The notes under the pieces were generated by a model that made no database searches, was not told the origin of the DNA, and worked only from the letters and a program-made list of their open reading frames with translations. This document shows positions 45,090 through 53,212 of a stretch of 64,000 nt of DNA, one piece after another (position 1 is the stretch's first letter; every line of letters begins with the position of its first letter). Source of the DNA: Saprospiraceae bacterium (GTDB taxonomy: Bacteria; Bacteroidota; Bacteroidia; Chitinophagales; Saprospiraceae); assembly GCA_020436835.1 (NCBI GenBank), contig JAGQWZ010000094.1, positions 1-64,000 on the forward strand. The letters run 5' to 3'. The position numbers were made by a program, and so were the translations under genes.

Positions 45090-46934
45090 ATGAGCCAATT
45101 TATCGTTTCTGCCCGCAAATACCGACCCTTAAAATTTGATGACGTTGTCGGTCAGGAACATGTGAGCAAAACGCTTAAAAATGCGATAAAACAAAACACA
45201 CTGGCGCATGCATTTCTATTTTGCGGGCCTCGTGGTGTGGGTAAGACCACCTGCGCGAGGATTCTTGCAAAAGTTTTGAATTGTAAGAATGTCACTAAAG
45301 ATACGGAACCCTGTAACCATTGTGATTCATGCCTTTCTTTTGATCGTAATGCCTCACTCAACATAATTGAGCTTGATGCTGCCTCCAATAATAGCGTCGA
45401 ACACATCCGGTCCCTTAACGAGCAGGTGAGGTTTCAACCACAGGAAGGGATGTATAAGGTGTTTATCATCGATGAGGTGCACATGCTGTCTTCCGCTGCA
45501 TTTAATGCTTTCTTAAAGACCTTGGAAGAACCTCCATCCTATGCCATTTTTATCCTGGCAACCACCGAAAAGCACAAGATTATCCCGACTATTCTTTCCC
45601 GCTGCCAGATCTTTGACTTTCGCAGAATACGGGTTGATGATATTGTGGGACAGCTTAGGTACATATGTGAAAGTCAGGAAATCGAAGCCGAAGAGGAAGC
45701 GTTGCATTTGATAGCCACAAAATCCGATGGAGCGCTGCGGGATGCTTTAAGCATATTCGACAAACTTGCCAGCTTCGGAGGAAAGAAAATCACCTATAAG
45801 GATGTAATCACAAATCTGAATATTCTGGACTATGACTATTTTTTCAAGGTAGTCGAATCCATGCTCATGGGCGATGTGGCAGAAGTACTTCGGATATTTG
45901 ATGAAATTCAACAAAAGGGATTCGAGGCAGACGCCTTTCTCAACGGTCTGGCTGAGCATTTCAGGAATCTTCTTGTTTGTCATCACGAAGCCATACACCA
46001 TCTTCTGGAATTGAGTGACCCGGTTAAGATTACCTATCAAAACCAGGCAAAATTAACCGATGAAGCATTTCTGCTTTCGGCCCTCGATATAGCAAATGAC
46101 TGCGATGTAAACTACCGGATGGCCAAAAATAAGCGACTGCATGTGGAAATGGCTTTGATCAAAATGAATTTTATCAACCAGGCCAGAAAGCAAGGAGCCG
46201 AACAGTCCATCGAAAAAAAAAATGAAATCGTAACAAAGGGTCCGGCAACACCAGTTCGTGTGGCCCCTCCTTCACCTCCCCGGCCCAAAGAGGAGGAGCT
46301 TTCTCCAGCAGATGCCAAATATTCCGGAAGTGATAATAAGTCAGATACAGCTAGTTCAGGAAAGAACATCTCTACACTGAACAGTACAGAGCTGGCCGAA
46401 GCACGATCCGATCAGGAAGACCCGGTTGTTTCTCAAATCGGAGAGGGACTCCCTTTTAATTTGAAGAAGAAAAAGGGATCGGGAAGTCCTGGATTGAATT
46501 CCCTAAGTCATTATGTCAAAGCAGTAGAAAAGAAGTTTGAAGAGACCCAAAAACTGGAGTCACAGGTGATTTCCGTTGAGCAGGTTCAGTCTCTTTGGGA
46601 TGAATATGCCGAAAATCAGAATTCTCAGACAGTGAGGACCGTTCTCCAAAAGACTAAATTGAAGGTGAGCAACAATGCTATTGTCGCTTCAGTCGGAAGC
46701 ATGGTCTCGAAATCGGTGATCCTGCAGGAAGTACCATTGATCGAAGATCTTCGCGGTAAACTCGGTTTGCCGAAACTTACGATAAGAATCGAGATTGATG
46801 AACGCAATATTGAAGCCTCGGAGAAGCCAAAATTGTTGACTACCAAAGAAAAATATGAACATATGTGCACGCAGAATCCACAACTGGCTTCTTTTCTTAG
46901 TCGATTTGGATTGAAACCGGACAATGATGTCTGA
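45090..46934 (+). CDS. dnaX: DNA polymerase III subunits gamma and tau
   Basis: 614 residues from the ATG at 45090 (MSQFIVSARKYRP). P-loop GPRGVGKTTCARIL, zinc-site cysteines in CKNVTKDTEPCNHCDSC, Walker B IIDEVHMLS and SRC motif ILSRCQIFDF make up the clamp-loader ATPase (to about 365). A proline-rich, charged linker (about 385-470) and a C-terminal domain for polymerase binding follow. I noticed no A-rich frameshift site of the E. coli kind, so one product is assumed. It works with HolB (28181-29320). Confidence 0.95.
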   Translation: MSQFIVSARKYRPLKFDDVVGQEHVSKTLKNAIKQNTLAHAFLFCGPRGVGKTTCARILAKVLNCKNVTKDTEPCNHCDSCLSFDRNASLNIIELDAASNNSVEHIRSLNEQVRFQPQEGMYKVFIIDEVHMLSSAAFNAFLKTLEEPPSYAIFILATTEKHKIIPTILSRCQIFDFRRIRVDDIVGQLRYICESQEIEAEEEALHLIATKSDGALRDALSIFDKLASFGGKKITYKDVITNLNILDYDYFFKVVESMLMGDVAEVLRIFDEIQQKGFEADAFLNGLAEHFRNLLVCHHEAIHHLLELSDPVKITYQNQAKLTDEAFLLSALDIANDCDVNYRMAKNKRLHVEMALIKMNFINQARKQGAEQSIEKKNEIVTKGPATPVRVAPPSPPRPKEEELSPADAKYSGSDNKSDTASSGKNISTLNSTELAEARSDQEDPVVSQIGEGLPFNLKKKKGSGSPGLNSLSHYVKAVEKKFEETQKLESQVISVEQVQSLWDEYAENQNSQTVRTVLQKTKLKVSNNAIVASVGSMVSKSVILQEVPLIEDLRGKLGLPKLTIRIEIDERNIEASEKPKLLTTKEKYEHMCTQNPQLASFLSRFGLKPDNDV

Positions 46935-47035
46935 GCGATACCCAAAAAAGCACGTACGGATCTATTGCGGTGCCAGTGATCTTGCCAACATTTTACCATG
47001 CTTGCTGTTTCATGGCTAGCTGAAATTTCAGGCCT

Positions 47036-47722
47036 ATGGATCAATCAAATTATTGGTACCTACAAAATATTGATGCAGTCGGCATTTTTTGTCCCGATAA
47101 GATGATGTCCCGTACGGATTTACATCAGGAAAAAACCTTCAAAAAAGGGGAATTTATATACCTCACCGATGATGACAGTGACAGGATCTATATGTTAGTA
47201 AATGGTAGAGTCAAGATTGGTACTTTTGGTGATTCCGATAAAGAGATTATCAAAGCTATCTTGGGTAAAGGTGAGGTTTTTGGTGAATTGGCCCTGGTAT
47301 CAGAGGGGAAGCGTAAAGAATTTGCCCAGGCCATGGAGGAAACGGAAGTCTGTATTGTTAAAAAAGATGATCTTCCATTTCTTTTCAGAGAGAGGCCAGC
47401 TTTTCTGCAATTCTTTCTTCGCTTGTTTGGAAATCGGATCCTGACCATGGAGAACCGGTTGGAACGATTGGTCTTTAAGGATTCCCGGAGCCGGATTATT
47501 GATTACCTGCTTGAGCTCTCTGAGCACAAAGGAGAAAGGGTGGGGTATGAGATTGTGATCCGAAAGTTTATGACTCATCAGGAATTGGCAAATTTGACAG
47601 CTACCTCACGACAAACGGTGACTACTGTGTTGAATGATCTTAGGTCTAAAGAACTTATAAAGTTTGACCGTCGCCGGTTGTTAATCAGAGACCGGGATAA
47701 ATTGGCTCAGGAATTATCTTAA
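47036..47722 (+). CDS. Crp/Fnr-family transcriptional regulator
   Basis: 228 residues. Cyclic-nucleotide-binding-type beta-barrel (about 30-125) with RIYMLVNGRVKIGTFG and GEVFGELALVSEG. The residues after GELAL are GKRKEFAQA, which lack the Arg-Ser/Thr pair that holds cAMP in E. coli Crp. There is no N-terminal Fnr cysteine cluster. The helix-turn-helix reads MTHQELANLTATSRQTVTTVLNDL (about 176-200). The effector is therefore unknown. It lies 19 bp upstream of pyrD. Confidence 0.9.
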   Translation: MDQSNYWYLQNIDAVGIFCPDKMMSRTDLHQEKTFKKGEFIYLTDDDSDRIYMLVNGRVKIGTFGDSDKEIIKAILGKGEVFGELALVSEGKRKEFAQAMEETEVCIVKKDDLPFLFRERPAFLQFFLRLFGNRILTMENRLERLVFKDSRSRIIDYLLELSEHKGERVGYEIVIRKFMTHQELANLTATSRQTVTTVLNDLRSKELIKFDRRRLLIRDRDKLAQELS

Positions 47723-47740
47723 CGATCATATAGAAATAAG

Positions 47741-48775
47741 TTGTATCAATACATAAAACCGATTTTATTCAAACTTGACCCGGAGGTTGCTCATCATTTC
47801 ACCGTAAAACAGCTTGATTTCCTGAGACGCATTCCATTCCTCTCTAATATAGCCCGGCATCAGTGGAGTTTTGATAACCCAAAGGTTCGAGTCCGGAAAA
47901 TGGGCCTTGATTTTCGTAATCCGGTAGGTCTGGCTGCTGGATTCGACAAGAATGGAGCTTACATCGATTGCATGGACCTGCTCGGTTTCGGATTTATCGA
48001 AGTTGGCACCATCACTCCTAAAGCTCAATCAGGAAATGAAAAGCCAAGATTATTCCGACTTCCGGAGGACGAGGCACTGATAAACCGTATGGGCTTCAAC
48101 AATGATGGAGTAGATGTGCTGGTTAAGAACCTGTCGCAGGTTCGGAAAAAAGATCTGGTCATCGGAGGTAACATCGGAAAGAACAAGGTGACCCCAAATG
48201 AACAGGCAGTAGACGACTACTTAATTTGTTTCAGGAAGCTTTTCGATCATGTAGACTATTTTGTGGTAAATGTAAGTAGCCCCAATACACCCGGGTTACG
48301 TAGTCTTCAGGAAAAGGAACCCTTGTCAGAGCTGCTCGGTGTCTTACAGTCAGAAAATCAAAAAAATGAGTCTCCCAAACCTGTTTTGCTTAAAATCGCG
48401 CCAGACCTGAATCTCGACCAATTGGATGATATTCTTTCGGTCGTTGAGCAACATGAACTTAATGGAATTATTGCTACCAATACCACCCTTGACCGGAGTG
48501 CACTAAAAACCAGTCAGGAGGAAGTGTTTCAAATAGGAGCCGGAGGCCTTAGTGGTGCACCTCTCAAAAAAAGGTCAGATGAGATTATTCAGTATATCCG
48601 GAAGAACACATCGGATGATTTTACGATTATCGGAGTTGGTGGGATCATGTGTGCTGATGATGCCTTGAGGAAATTGGACCTGGGTGCCGATTTGGTTCAA
48701 GTATACACTGGTCTGATCTATAGCGGGCCTACCCTGGTTCGTAAGATAAACATGGCATTGTCCGAAGTGGACTAG
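47741..48775 (+). CDS. pyrD: Dihydroorotate dehydrogenase (quinone), class 2
   Basis: 344 residues from a TTG start at 47741. The N-terminal helix (YQYIKPILFKLDPEVAHHFTVKQLDFL) is the quinone-tunnel membrane-binding segment of class 2 enzymes. FMN-barrel motifs include NPVGLAAGFDKNG, GFIEVGTITPKAQ, and the catalytic serine in NVSSPNTPGLRSLQ. It oxidises dihydroorotate to orotate in pyrimidine synthesis and passes electrons to quinone. No ATG lies near enough to serve without removing the conserved N-terminus. Confidence 0.95.
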   Translation: MYQYIKPILFKLDPEVAHHFTVKQLDFLRRIPFLSNIARHQWSFDNPKVRVRKMGLDFRNPVGLAAGFDKNGAYIDCMDLLGFGFIEVGTITPKAQSGNEKPRLFRLPEDEALINRMGFNNDGVDVLVKNLSQVRKKDLVIGGNIGKNKVTPNEQAVDDYLICFRKLFDHVDYFVVNVSSPNTPGLRSLQEKEPLSELLGVLQSENQKNESPKPVLLKIAPDLNLDQLDDILSVVEQHELNGIIATNTTLDRSALKTSQEEVFQIGAGGLSGAPLKKRSDEIIQYIRKNTSDDFTIIGVGGIMCADDALRKLDLGADLVQVYTGLIYSGPTLVRKINMALSEVD

Positions 48776-48856
48776 TGTTTTGCCTGATATTAGGTTAAAA
48801 TGCTATGGCATCAATTTTGCTTTCTAGCAAACTGACCCTTGTGTAGAGATAAGTTG

Positions 48857-48991
48857 ATGTTAAAAAAAGAACACTTTAATCAGACCATGAATAATAATGA
48901 TACTAGATCGAATTTCAGCGATCTCAGAATCTGGGTGGTGATCATTTTGACGATCATCTTCCTGGCTTTTGTGATCAGGGCACCGATTTAA
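48857..48991 (+). CDS. Small single-pass membrane protein (44 residues)
   Basis: The frame starts at ATG 48857 and stops at TAA 48989. It codes a charged, polar N-terminus (MLKKEHFNQTMNNNDTRS) and one strongly hydrophobic helix (WVVIILTIIFLAFVI, about 26-40), ending RAPI. A second ATG at residue 11 is an alternative start. It fills the gap between pyrD and nadC and overlaps the nadC stop by 4 bp. No homologue is recognised. Codon pattern and membrane helix support it, but no clear -7 box is seen. Confidence 0.5.
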   Translation: MLKKEHFNQTMNNNDTRSNFSDLRIWVVIILTIIFLAFVIRAPI

Positions 48992-49833
48992 ACCACCTTC
49001 AGACTCAAATCCAACGTCCCCGAAGAATGTGTTAGAGCCCCCACTGAAATGAAATCCACTCCGGTTTCCGCATAACATCTTACATTCGATAATGTAATGC
49101 CACCTGATGCCTCCGTCTCAAATCGACCCTGAATGGTGTCCACCGCTTCTTTGAGTAGGGGAATTTCAAAATTATCGAGCATAATTCTGGTTATGCCACC
49201 AGTGTTGAGTACTTCATGCAACTCCACTAGATTTCGTACTTCAACCGTAATTCCAAGATCGAGATCATGAGACTTGAGATATGCCTGTACATTGGCAATT
49301 GCCATACTGTGGGAACCGCATGCATCAACATGATTATCTTTGATCATGATCCAGTCATATAGGCCATTCCGGTAGTTGGTACAACCACCGATTTTAACCG
49401 CCCACTTTTCCATGAACCGGATCAGAGGAGTCGTTTTTCGCGTGTCAAGTATCTGGACCGGTAACCCCTCAATTTCCACCGCAAATCGGCTGCTGAGAGT
49501 GGCTATTCCGCTCATTCGCTGCATGGTGTTGAGCACCAGCCTTTCCGCTTTCAAGAGTGCCCGGGTATTTCCAGTCACAAAAAATACTTCATTTCCCATA
49601 TCCACATCCGCTCCGTCCTGAATTCTAATATCAATTTTAGCCTCAGGATCAACATGCTGGAATATCCGTTTGGATAGTTCCACTCCTGCAATCACACCAA
49701 CATCTTTGACCAGAAGTCTGGCGGTGGAGATGCTGTCCGGAGCGATACAGGCGTTCGAAGTATGATCACCCGATCCTACGTCTTCTGCCAGTGCATCAAC
49801 TATGAATTTTTCAATGGTTTGCTCATCAATCAT
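48988..49833 (-). CDS. nadC: Nicotinate-nucleotide diphosphorylase (carboxylating)
   Basis: 281 residues. Quinolinate phosphoribosyltransferase fold: LAEDVGSGDHTSNACIAP near the N-terminus, AERLVLNTMQRMSGIATLSSRF, ILDTRKTTPLIRFMEKWAVKIGG, MIKDNHVDACG, VEVRNLVELHEVL, and ASGGITLSNVRCYAETGVDFISVGALTHS. It makes nicotinate mononucleotide from quinolinate in NAD synthesis. nadE lies 4 kb away in the same window but not in the same operon. Confidence 0.97.
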   Translation of the reverse strand: MIDEQTIEKFIVDALAEDVGSGDHTSNACIAPDSISTARLLVKDVGVIAGVELSKRIFQHVDPEAKIDIRIQDGADVDMGNEVFFVTGNTRALLKAERLVLNTMQRMSGIATLSSRFAVEIEGLPVQILDTRKTTPLIRFMEKWAVKIGGCTNYRNGLYDWIMIKDNHVDACGSHSMAIANVQAYLKSHDLDLGITVEVRNLVELHEVLNTGGITRIMLDNFEIPLLKEAVDTIQGRFETEASGGITLSNVRCYAETGVDFISVGALTHSSGTLDLSLKVV

Positions 49834-49854
49834 GGCATTCGCGTCTTGCTGATT

Positions 49855-50595
49855 TTAGAAAAAGTACGCGAATTTAAGAATTAAACTGTTGAGTGTGCCT
49901 TTGGAGTCCTCCTCCTCCCTGGTCCCATTGGCCAAAACCCGGTAACCATTATTGGCGGTAATGTCTGATAGACCTCTTTGCAAATGCAACCCAAAAGTAC
50001 CATAGTGCTCCTGCATTGGGACAATAAGTCCTGCGCCGACTCCCCAGGCAAAATTAAAAGCCCGCACATCTTTTCCAATATCCTCCTTTTCGAGCAAGAC
50101 ATTGGTTGCTTGGATCGTTCCGGCAGATTTACTGATCAAACCAAGATTAAATTCTGGAAAGATGAGATATAGATCAAAAAGTTGGTTGGGTAAGCCGATC
50201 TGGTAACGGAGGCCGATGGGTATTTCGAAAAGCTGTAGAGAATACTTTATTTCAACATCATCGGGAAGAGGCTTGTCGCCGGTATTGTACTGCGGATCAG
50301 ATAATTCTGAATCCGGCAATAAATTACCACCGAATTTATGCAACAGGGTGCCTCCCTGTGAGAAACTGAAAGTAGCACCACCGTAAAGAGCCATCCAATC
50401 AGTGACATAATATTCTCCCATGCCTCCCACTTGCAATCCCAGTCGAACTCCATTGCTGTTTATTAAGTTGTCTTTGCTTTGCATCCAGCCAACCGTAGGA
50501 CTTACGATTATACCAAAACTGTTCTCATTTGTTTGAGTGTATACCAGATGGCTAACTATCACTATTAACGATAGGGCAGTACTAATTTTTTTCAT
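49855..50595 (-). CDS. Outer-membrane beta-barrel protein (PorT-like family)
   Basis: 246 residues from the ATG at 50595, which begins a signal peptide (KKISTALSLIVIVSHLVYTQ). An upstream in-frame ATG at 50724 would overlap the divergent gldB gene and is rejected. The mature chain shows alternating beta strands with glycine and aromatic girdles (GVRLGLQVGGMGEYYVTDWMALYGGATFSF, FEIPIGLRYQIGL, GVGAGLIVPM) and ends LKFAYFF, with a terminal phenylalanine as in barrel proteins. Specific role unknown. Confidence 0.8.
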   Translation of the reverse strand: MKKISTALSLIVIVSHLVYTQTNENSFGIIVSPTVGWMQSKDNLINSNGVRLGLQVGGMGEYYVTDWMALYGGATFSFSQGGTLLHKFGGNLLPDSELSDPQYNTGDKPLPDDVEIKYSLQLFEIPIGLRYQIGLPNQLFDLYLIFPEFNLGLISKSAGTIQATNVLLEKEDIGKDVRAFNFAWGVGAGLIVPMQEHYGTFGLHLQRGLSDITANNGYRVLANGTREEEDSKGTLNSLILKFAYFF

Positions 50596-50661
50596 AATAT
50601 TTACCGTCGTACCTTCGAGGTTTTGAATGAGATAATATATAGCATATATTGTTGATAACCA

Positions 50662-51666
50662 ATGATTAAATATATTTTTCCGGCACTTTGTCTTTTCTCG
50701 GTCTACTCCTGTCAAAACACTCAAGAAGCACCGGATGTTTCAGACATAGCTATTTCTCCGGAAGTGATCCGGTTTGAAAAAGAACTCTTTCAGGGGGATA
50801 CTCAGAATGTTGAAGTTTTGATAGAGCGCTTGAGCCAGAAGTATCCGGAATTTAGTGACGTATTTTTTCAACAGATTATTGCCGATCCCACGTTTGATAA
50901 TGATGTGACTAGATCTACCCGGTTCTTTGTTCGGGATTCTTTCATTAGGGCACTATATGCTGACTGTGACGACCTGTATCAGAATTTTGAACCCTATACA
51001 GCCGAGATAGAAGCGGGGCTTAAGTACTTCAAATACTATTTTCCGGATAAACCGGTACCAGATATTTATACCTGTATTACCGGGTTTGAATATGGATCAT
51101 TTACTGTAGGAGATCAAATCCTGGCTATCGGCCTGGATTTTTACCTTGGATCAGATTATCCCAATTATCACCCAGATTTATTTCCCGTCTTCATCAGGCA
51201 GACAATGTCCAAAGAGTATTTGGTAGCCAAAAGTATGCAGACACTGGTTAATAACTATCATGGTGAAACAAGAGGAAATCGATTGGTTGACTACATAATT
51301 CACAATGGAATTGGATTATATGTAAAGAAGAAACTACTGCCTTTCTCTTCAGATGCAGTTATTTTTGAATATTCACCAGACCAATTGGAATGGCTGGAAG
51401 AAAATGAATCTCAAATTTGGGGATATTTTATTGAAGAAGACCTGCTATTAAGCAGCGACTATCGGAGTTTTCAGAAAATCATATCCCCCAGTCCCAATGT
51501 ACCCGGTATGCCTCCCGATGCCCCCGGCCAACTAGGCAATTGGATCGGTGAGCGGATTATTGAATCCTACATGGATCGTCATCCGGAAACTTCGTTACAA
51601 ACACTTTTACAACTCGATGATAGTCAGAAAATATTGGCGGAGTCTAGGTATAGACCCCGCCAATAA
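50662..51666 (+). CDS. gldB: Gliding motility lipoprotein GldB
   Basis: 334 residues. Lipobox FSVYSC at about 12-17. The family pattern is clear: VIRFEKELFQGDT, LSQKYPEFSDVFFQQII, FKYYFPDKPVPDIYTCITGFEYGSF, ILAIGLDFYLGSDYPNYH and WIGERIIESYMDRHPETSLQTLLQ. GldB is required for gliding in Flavobacterium and belongs to the T9SS/motility set. A near-consensus -7 box TACCTTCG lies at 50610-50617. gldC, often next to gldB, is not here. Confidence 0.92.
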   Translation: MIKYIFPALCLFSVYSCQNTQEAPDVSDIAISPEVIRFEKELFQGDTQNVEVLIERLSQKYPEFSDVFFQQIIADPTFDNDVTRSTRFFVRDSFIRALYADCDDLYQNFEPYTAEIEAGLKYFKYYFPDKPVPDIYTCITGFEYGSFTVGDQILAIGLDFYLGSDYPNYHPDLFPVFIRQTMSKEYLVAKSMQTLVNNYHGETRGNRLVDYIIHNGIGLYVKKKLLPFSSDAVIFEYSPDQLEWLEENESQIWGYFIEEDLLLSSDYRSFQKIISPSPNVPGMPPDAPGQLGNWIGERIIESYMDRHPETSLQTLLQLDDSQKILAESRYRPRQ

Positions 51667-51685
51667 GTATCTACTTCTTTAGCGT

Positions 51686-52288
51686 TTATTTTCTGAATAA
51701 ACCACCAAGCACCTTCATGCCCATGCCGGCGATATCATCCATTACACTGCCATCTCCATCTGCATCCAGCACTTTCTCGATGAGTCCCATTCCTTCTCTT
51801 TGCTTTGCTGCCTGGGTAACCGTCCCGGAAAGAATCTGAGAAAGACCTCCGAGATCGAGTCCATTCTGACGCTTGGTTTGGCCGAGGGTACCCATCACGA
51901 TCGGAGCCAGTACTTTAAGCAATTCGGCACTTTTCAAAAAATCCAATCCACTGGTTTGGCTCACCATTTGCACAACATTGTTGGTTTTGCCTCCCAACAC
52001 ATGTTCCAGGATTCCCAGGCCATTTGTTGTTTTATCCCGTTGTTGTGCACCACCGATCAGATCCATGACATTGTTTAAGATACCCCCATCATGATCCCGG
52101 TCCAGTGCCTTCATCAGAGCCTGTCCGGACTCCGGCTTGGCTGCGTTGCGAGAGATGGCACTTACCAATGTGGCGAAAACTCCATTAGCAGCAGTGACCG
52201 TTTGTTCTTTATCTGCCCGGATCGTTTTACTGAGTTGATCAACCACCGGCTCACTCAGCTGGTTTTGTAAAAGTTCTAATAAATTCAT
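51686..52288 (-). CDS. DUF937 domain protein with EF-hand-like loops
   Basis: 200 residues, no signal peptide. DUF937 features: an N-terminal LLELLQNQLSEPVVDQLS, then ELLKVLAPIVMGTLGQ. Two segments resemble calcium loops followed by glycine-rich helices: LDRDHDGGILNNVMDLIGG (about 67-85) and LDADGDGSVMDDIAGMGMKVLGG (about 172-194). Function unknown. An exact -7 box TATTTTTG at 52366-52359 on the minus strand gives a leader of about 65 nt. Confidence 0.85.
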   Translation of the reverse strand: MNLLELLQNQLSEPVVDQLSKTIRADKEQTVTAANGVFATLVSAISRNAAKPESGQALMKALDRDHDGGILNNVMDLIGGAQQRDKTTNGLGILEHVLGGKTNNVVQMVSQTSGLDFLKSAELLKVLAPIVMGTLGQTKRQNGLDLGGLSQILSGTVTQAAKQREGMGLIEKVLDADGDGSVMDDIAGMGMKVLGGLFRK

Positions 52289-52358
52289 TGTAGTTAATTA
52301 AATAAGATTATAGAAAAGATTGGTTTCAAAAAGATGGGGTTATAGAAACTTTATCCTG

Positions 52359-52366
52359 CAAAAATA
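52359..52366 (-). promoter_or_regulatory. -7 promoter element (TATTTTTG) for DUF937 gene
   Basis: Exact TAnnTTTG match on the minus strand. Transcription would begin near 52353, about 65 nt before the ATG at 52288. Confidence 0.45.
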
Positions 52367-52406
52367 TCTTTTGATAACTAAATACAGTAGACAACGAGGT
52401 CAACGT

Positions 52407-52445
52407 TATATTTGACTCTGATGTTCCTCGCTCTGCGAGGTTTTT
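52407..52445 (+). terminator. Promoter followed at once by a terminator hairpin
   Basis: TATATTTG (52407-52414) is an exact -7 box. Starting 12 bp later, CCTCGC-TCT-GCGAGG (52426-52440) is a perfect six-pair stem followed by five T. No plus-strand gene ends upstream within 700 bp, so the terminator has no obvious operon to end. A transcript from this box would be only about 25 nt or would be attenuated before tatA. Confidence 0.5.
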
Positions 52446-52467
52446 AATATCAGTATCCAATTATTTG

Positions 52468-52475
52468 TAATTTTG
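52468..52475 (+). promoter_or_regulatory. -7 promoter element (TAATTTTG) for tatA
   Basis: Exact TAnnTTTG match. Transcription would begin near 52482, about 11 nt before the tatA ATG, downstream of the hairpin at 52426-52440. Confidence 0.5.
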
Positions 52476-52492
52476 GTTTAAAATAAATAACA

Positions 52493-52711
52493 ATGAGCCA
52501 AGTCATATTATTATTCTCCCTGGGTGGACCTGAAGTAATTGTAATTCTTTTTGCGATTCTTTTGTTGTTTGGGGGTAAGAAGATTCCGGAATTGATGCGC
52601 GGACTGGGAAAAGGTATAAAGGAGTTTAATAATGCCCGTTCGACAATTGAATCTGAACTAAAAGAGGGAATGAAAGAGCTGGAGGATGAAAAGAAATCAA
52701 GCAAGAGTTAA
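52493..52711 (+). CDS. tatA: Twin-arginine translocase subunit TatA/TatE
   Basis: 72 residues. One N-terminal membrane helix (about 8-26, [18 protein letters not shown]), the hinge [20 protein letters not shown], an amphipathic helix and a charged tail. TatA forms the pore for export of folded proteins. tatC is not in the window. The following lipoprotein gene starts 3 bp after its stop. Confidence 0.93.
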   Translation: MSQVILLFSLGGPEVIVILFAILLLFGGKKIPELMRGLGKGIKEFNNARSTIESELKEGMKELEDEKKSSKS

Positions 52712-52714
52712 AAG

Positions 52715-53212
52715 GTGCATTTGAGAAAGAGGGCCACTTCTTTGATTATTCTGATTTTCGCCCTTCAAATTGCCTGTTCCACTGCCAAATCTAAGCTTAC
52801 CCAAGACGGACAAATTTACAATACTGACTTTCAGTTTGAACAAGACCAGGTACTTGTACTACTGGTTGAACTACGTCCTAATGAAGCTTCATTGAGGAGG
52901 GCTCGCATTGTAGAAGGTAATTTTAAACCCAATGTCGAACCCTTACTTCAAAGGGAAGCTGTCAGAGTACAATATCTCGATGAGCGTGACCAGGTCTTGC
53001 TGGAAAAGATATTGGACCATCCTTTGTATCAATATAAGGAATATAGTAACGAGGAGGGTCAGCTTCAATATATCCGGATAGAAGGGGAAAAAGGCTCTCT
53101 TTTGCTTCGAACCCAATACAGTAAAGCCATCAAGGCAATTCGAATTGACTATGGCGAAGACAACACATACAGACTGGTCACCCAGATTCCCCTTGCGCTT
53201 ACCGAAGACTAA
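52715..53212 (+). CDS. Putative lipoprotein of unknown function
   Basis: 165 residues from a GTG start 3 bp after tatA. Signal peptide with lipobox LQIAC at about 17-21. The mature part is beta-rich (VLVLLVELRPNEASLRRARIVEG, LLLRTQYSKAIKAIRIDYG). No family recognised. The M64 peptidase gene overlaps its 3' end by about 20 bp (or 68 bp with the earliest start), so the three genes tatA, lipoprotein and peptidase are probably one operon. Confidence 0.75.
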   Translation: MHLRKRATSLIILIFALQIACSTAKSKLTQDGQIYNTDFQFEQDQVLVLLVELRPNEASLRRARIVEGNFKPNVEPLLQREAVRVQYLDERDQVLLEKILDHPLYQYKEYSNEEGQLQYIRIEGEKGSLLLRTQYSKAIKAIRIDYGEDNTYRLVTQIPLALTED

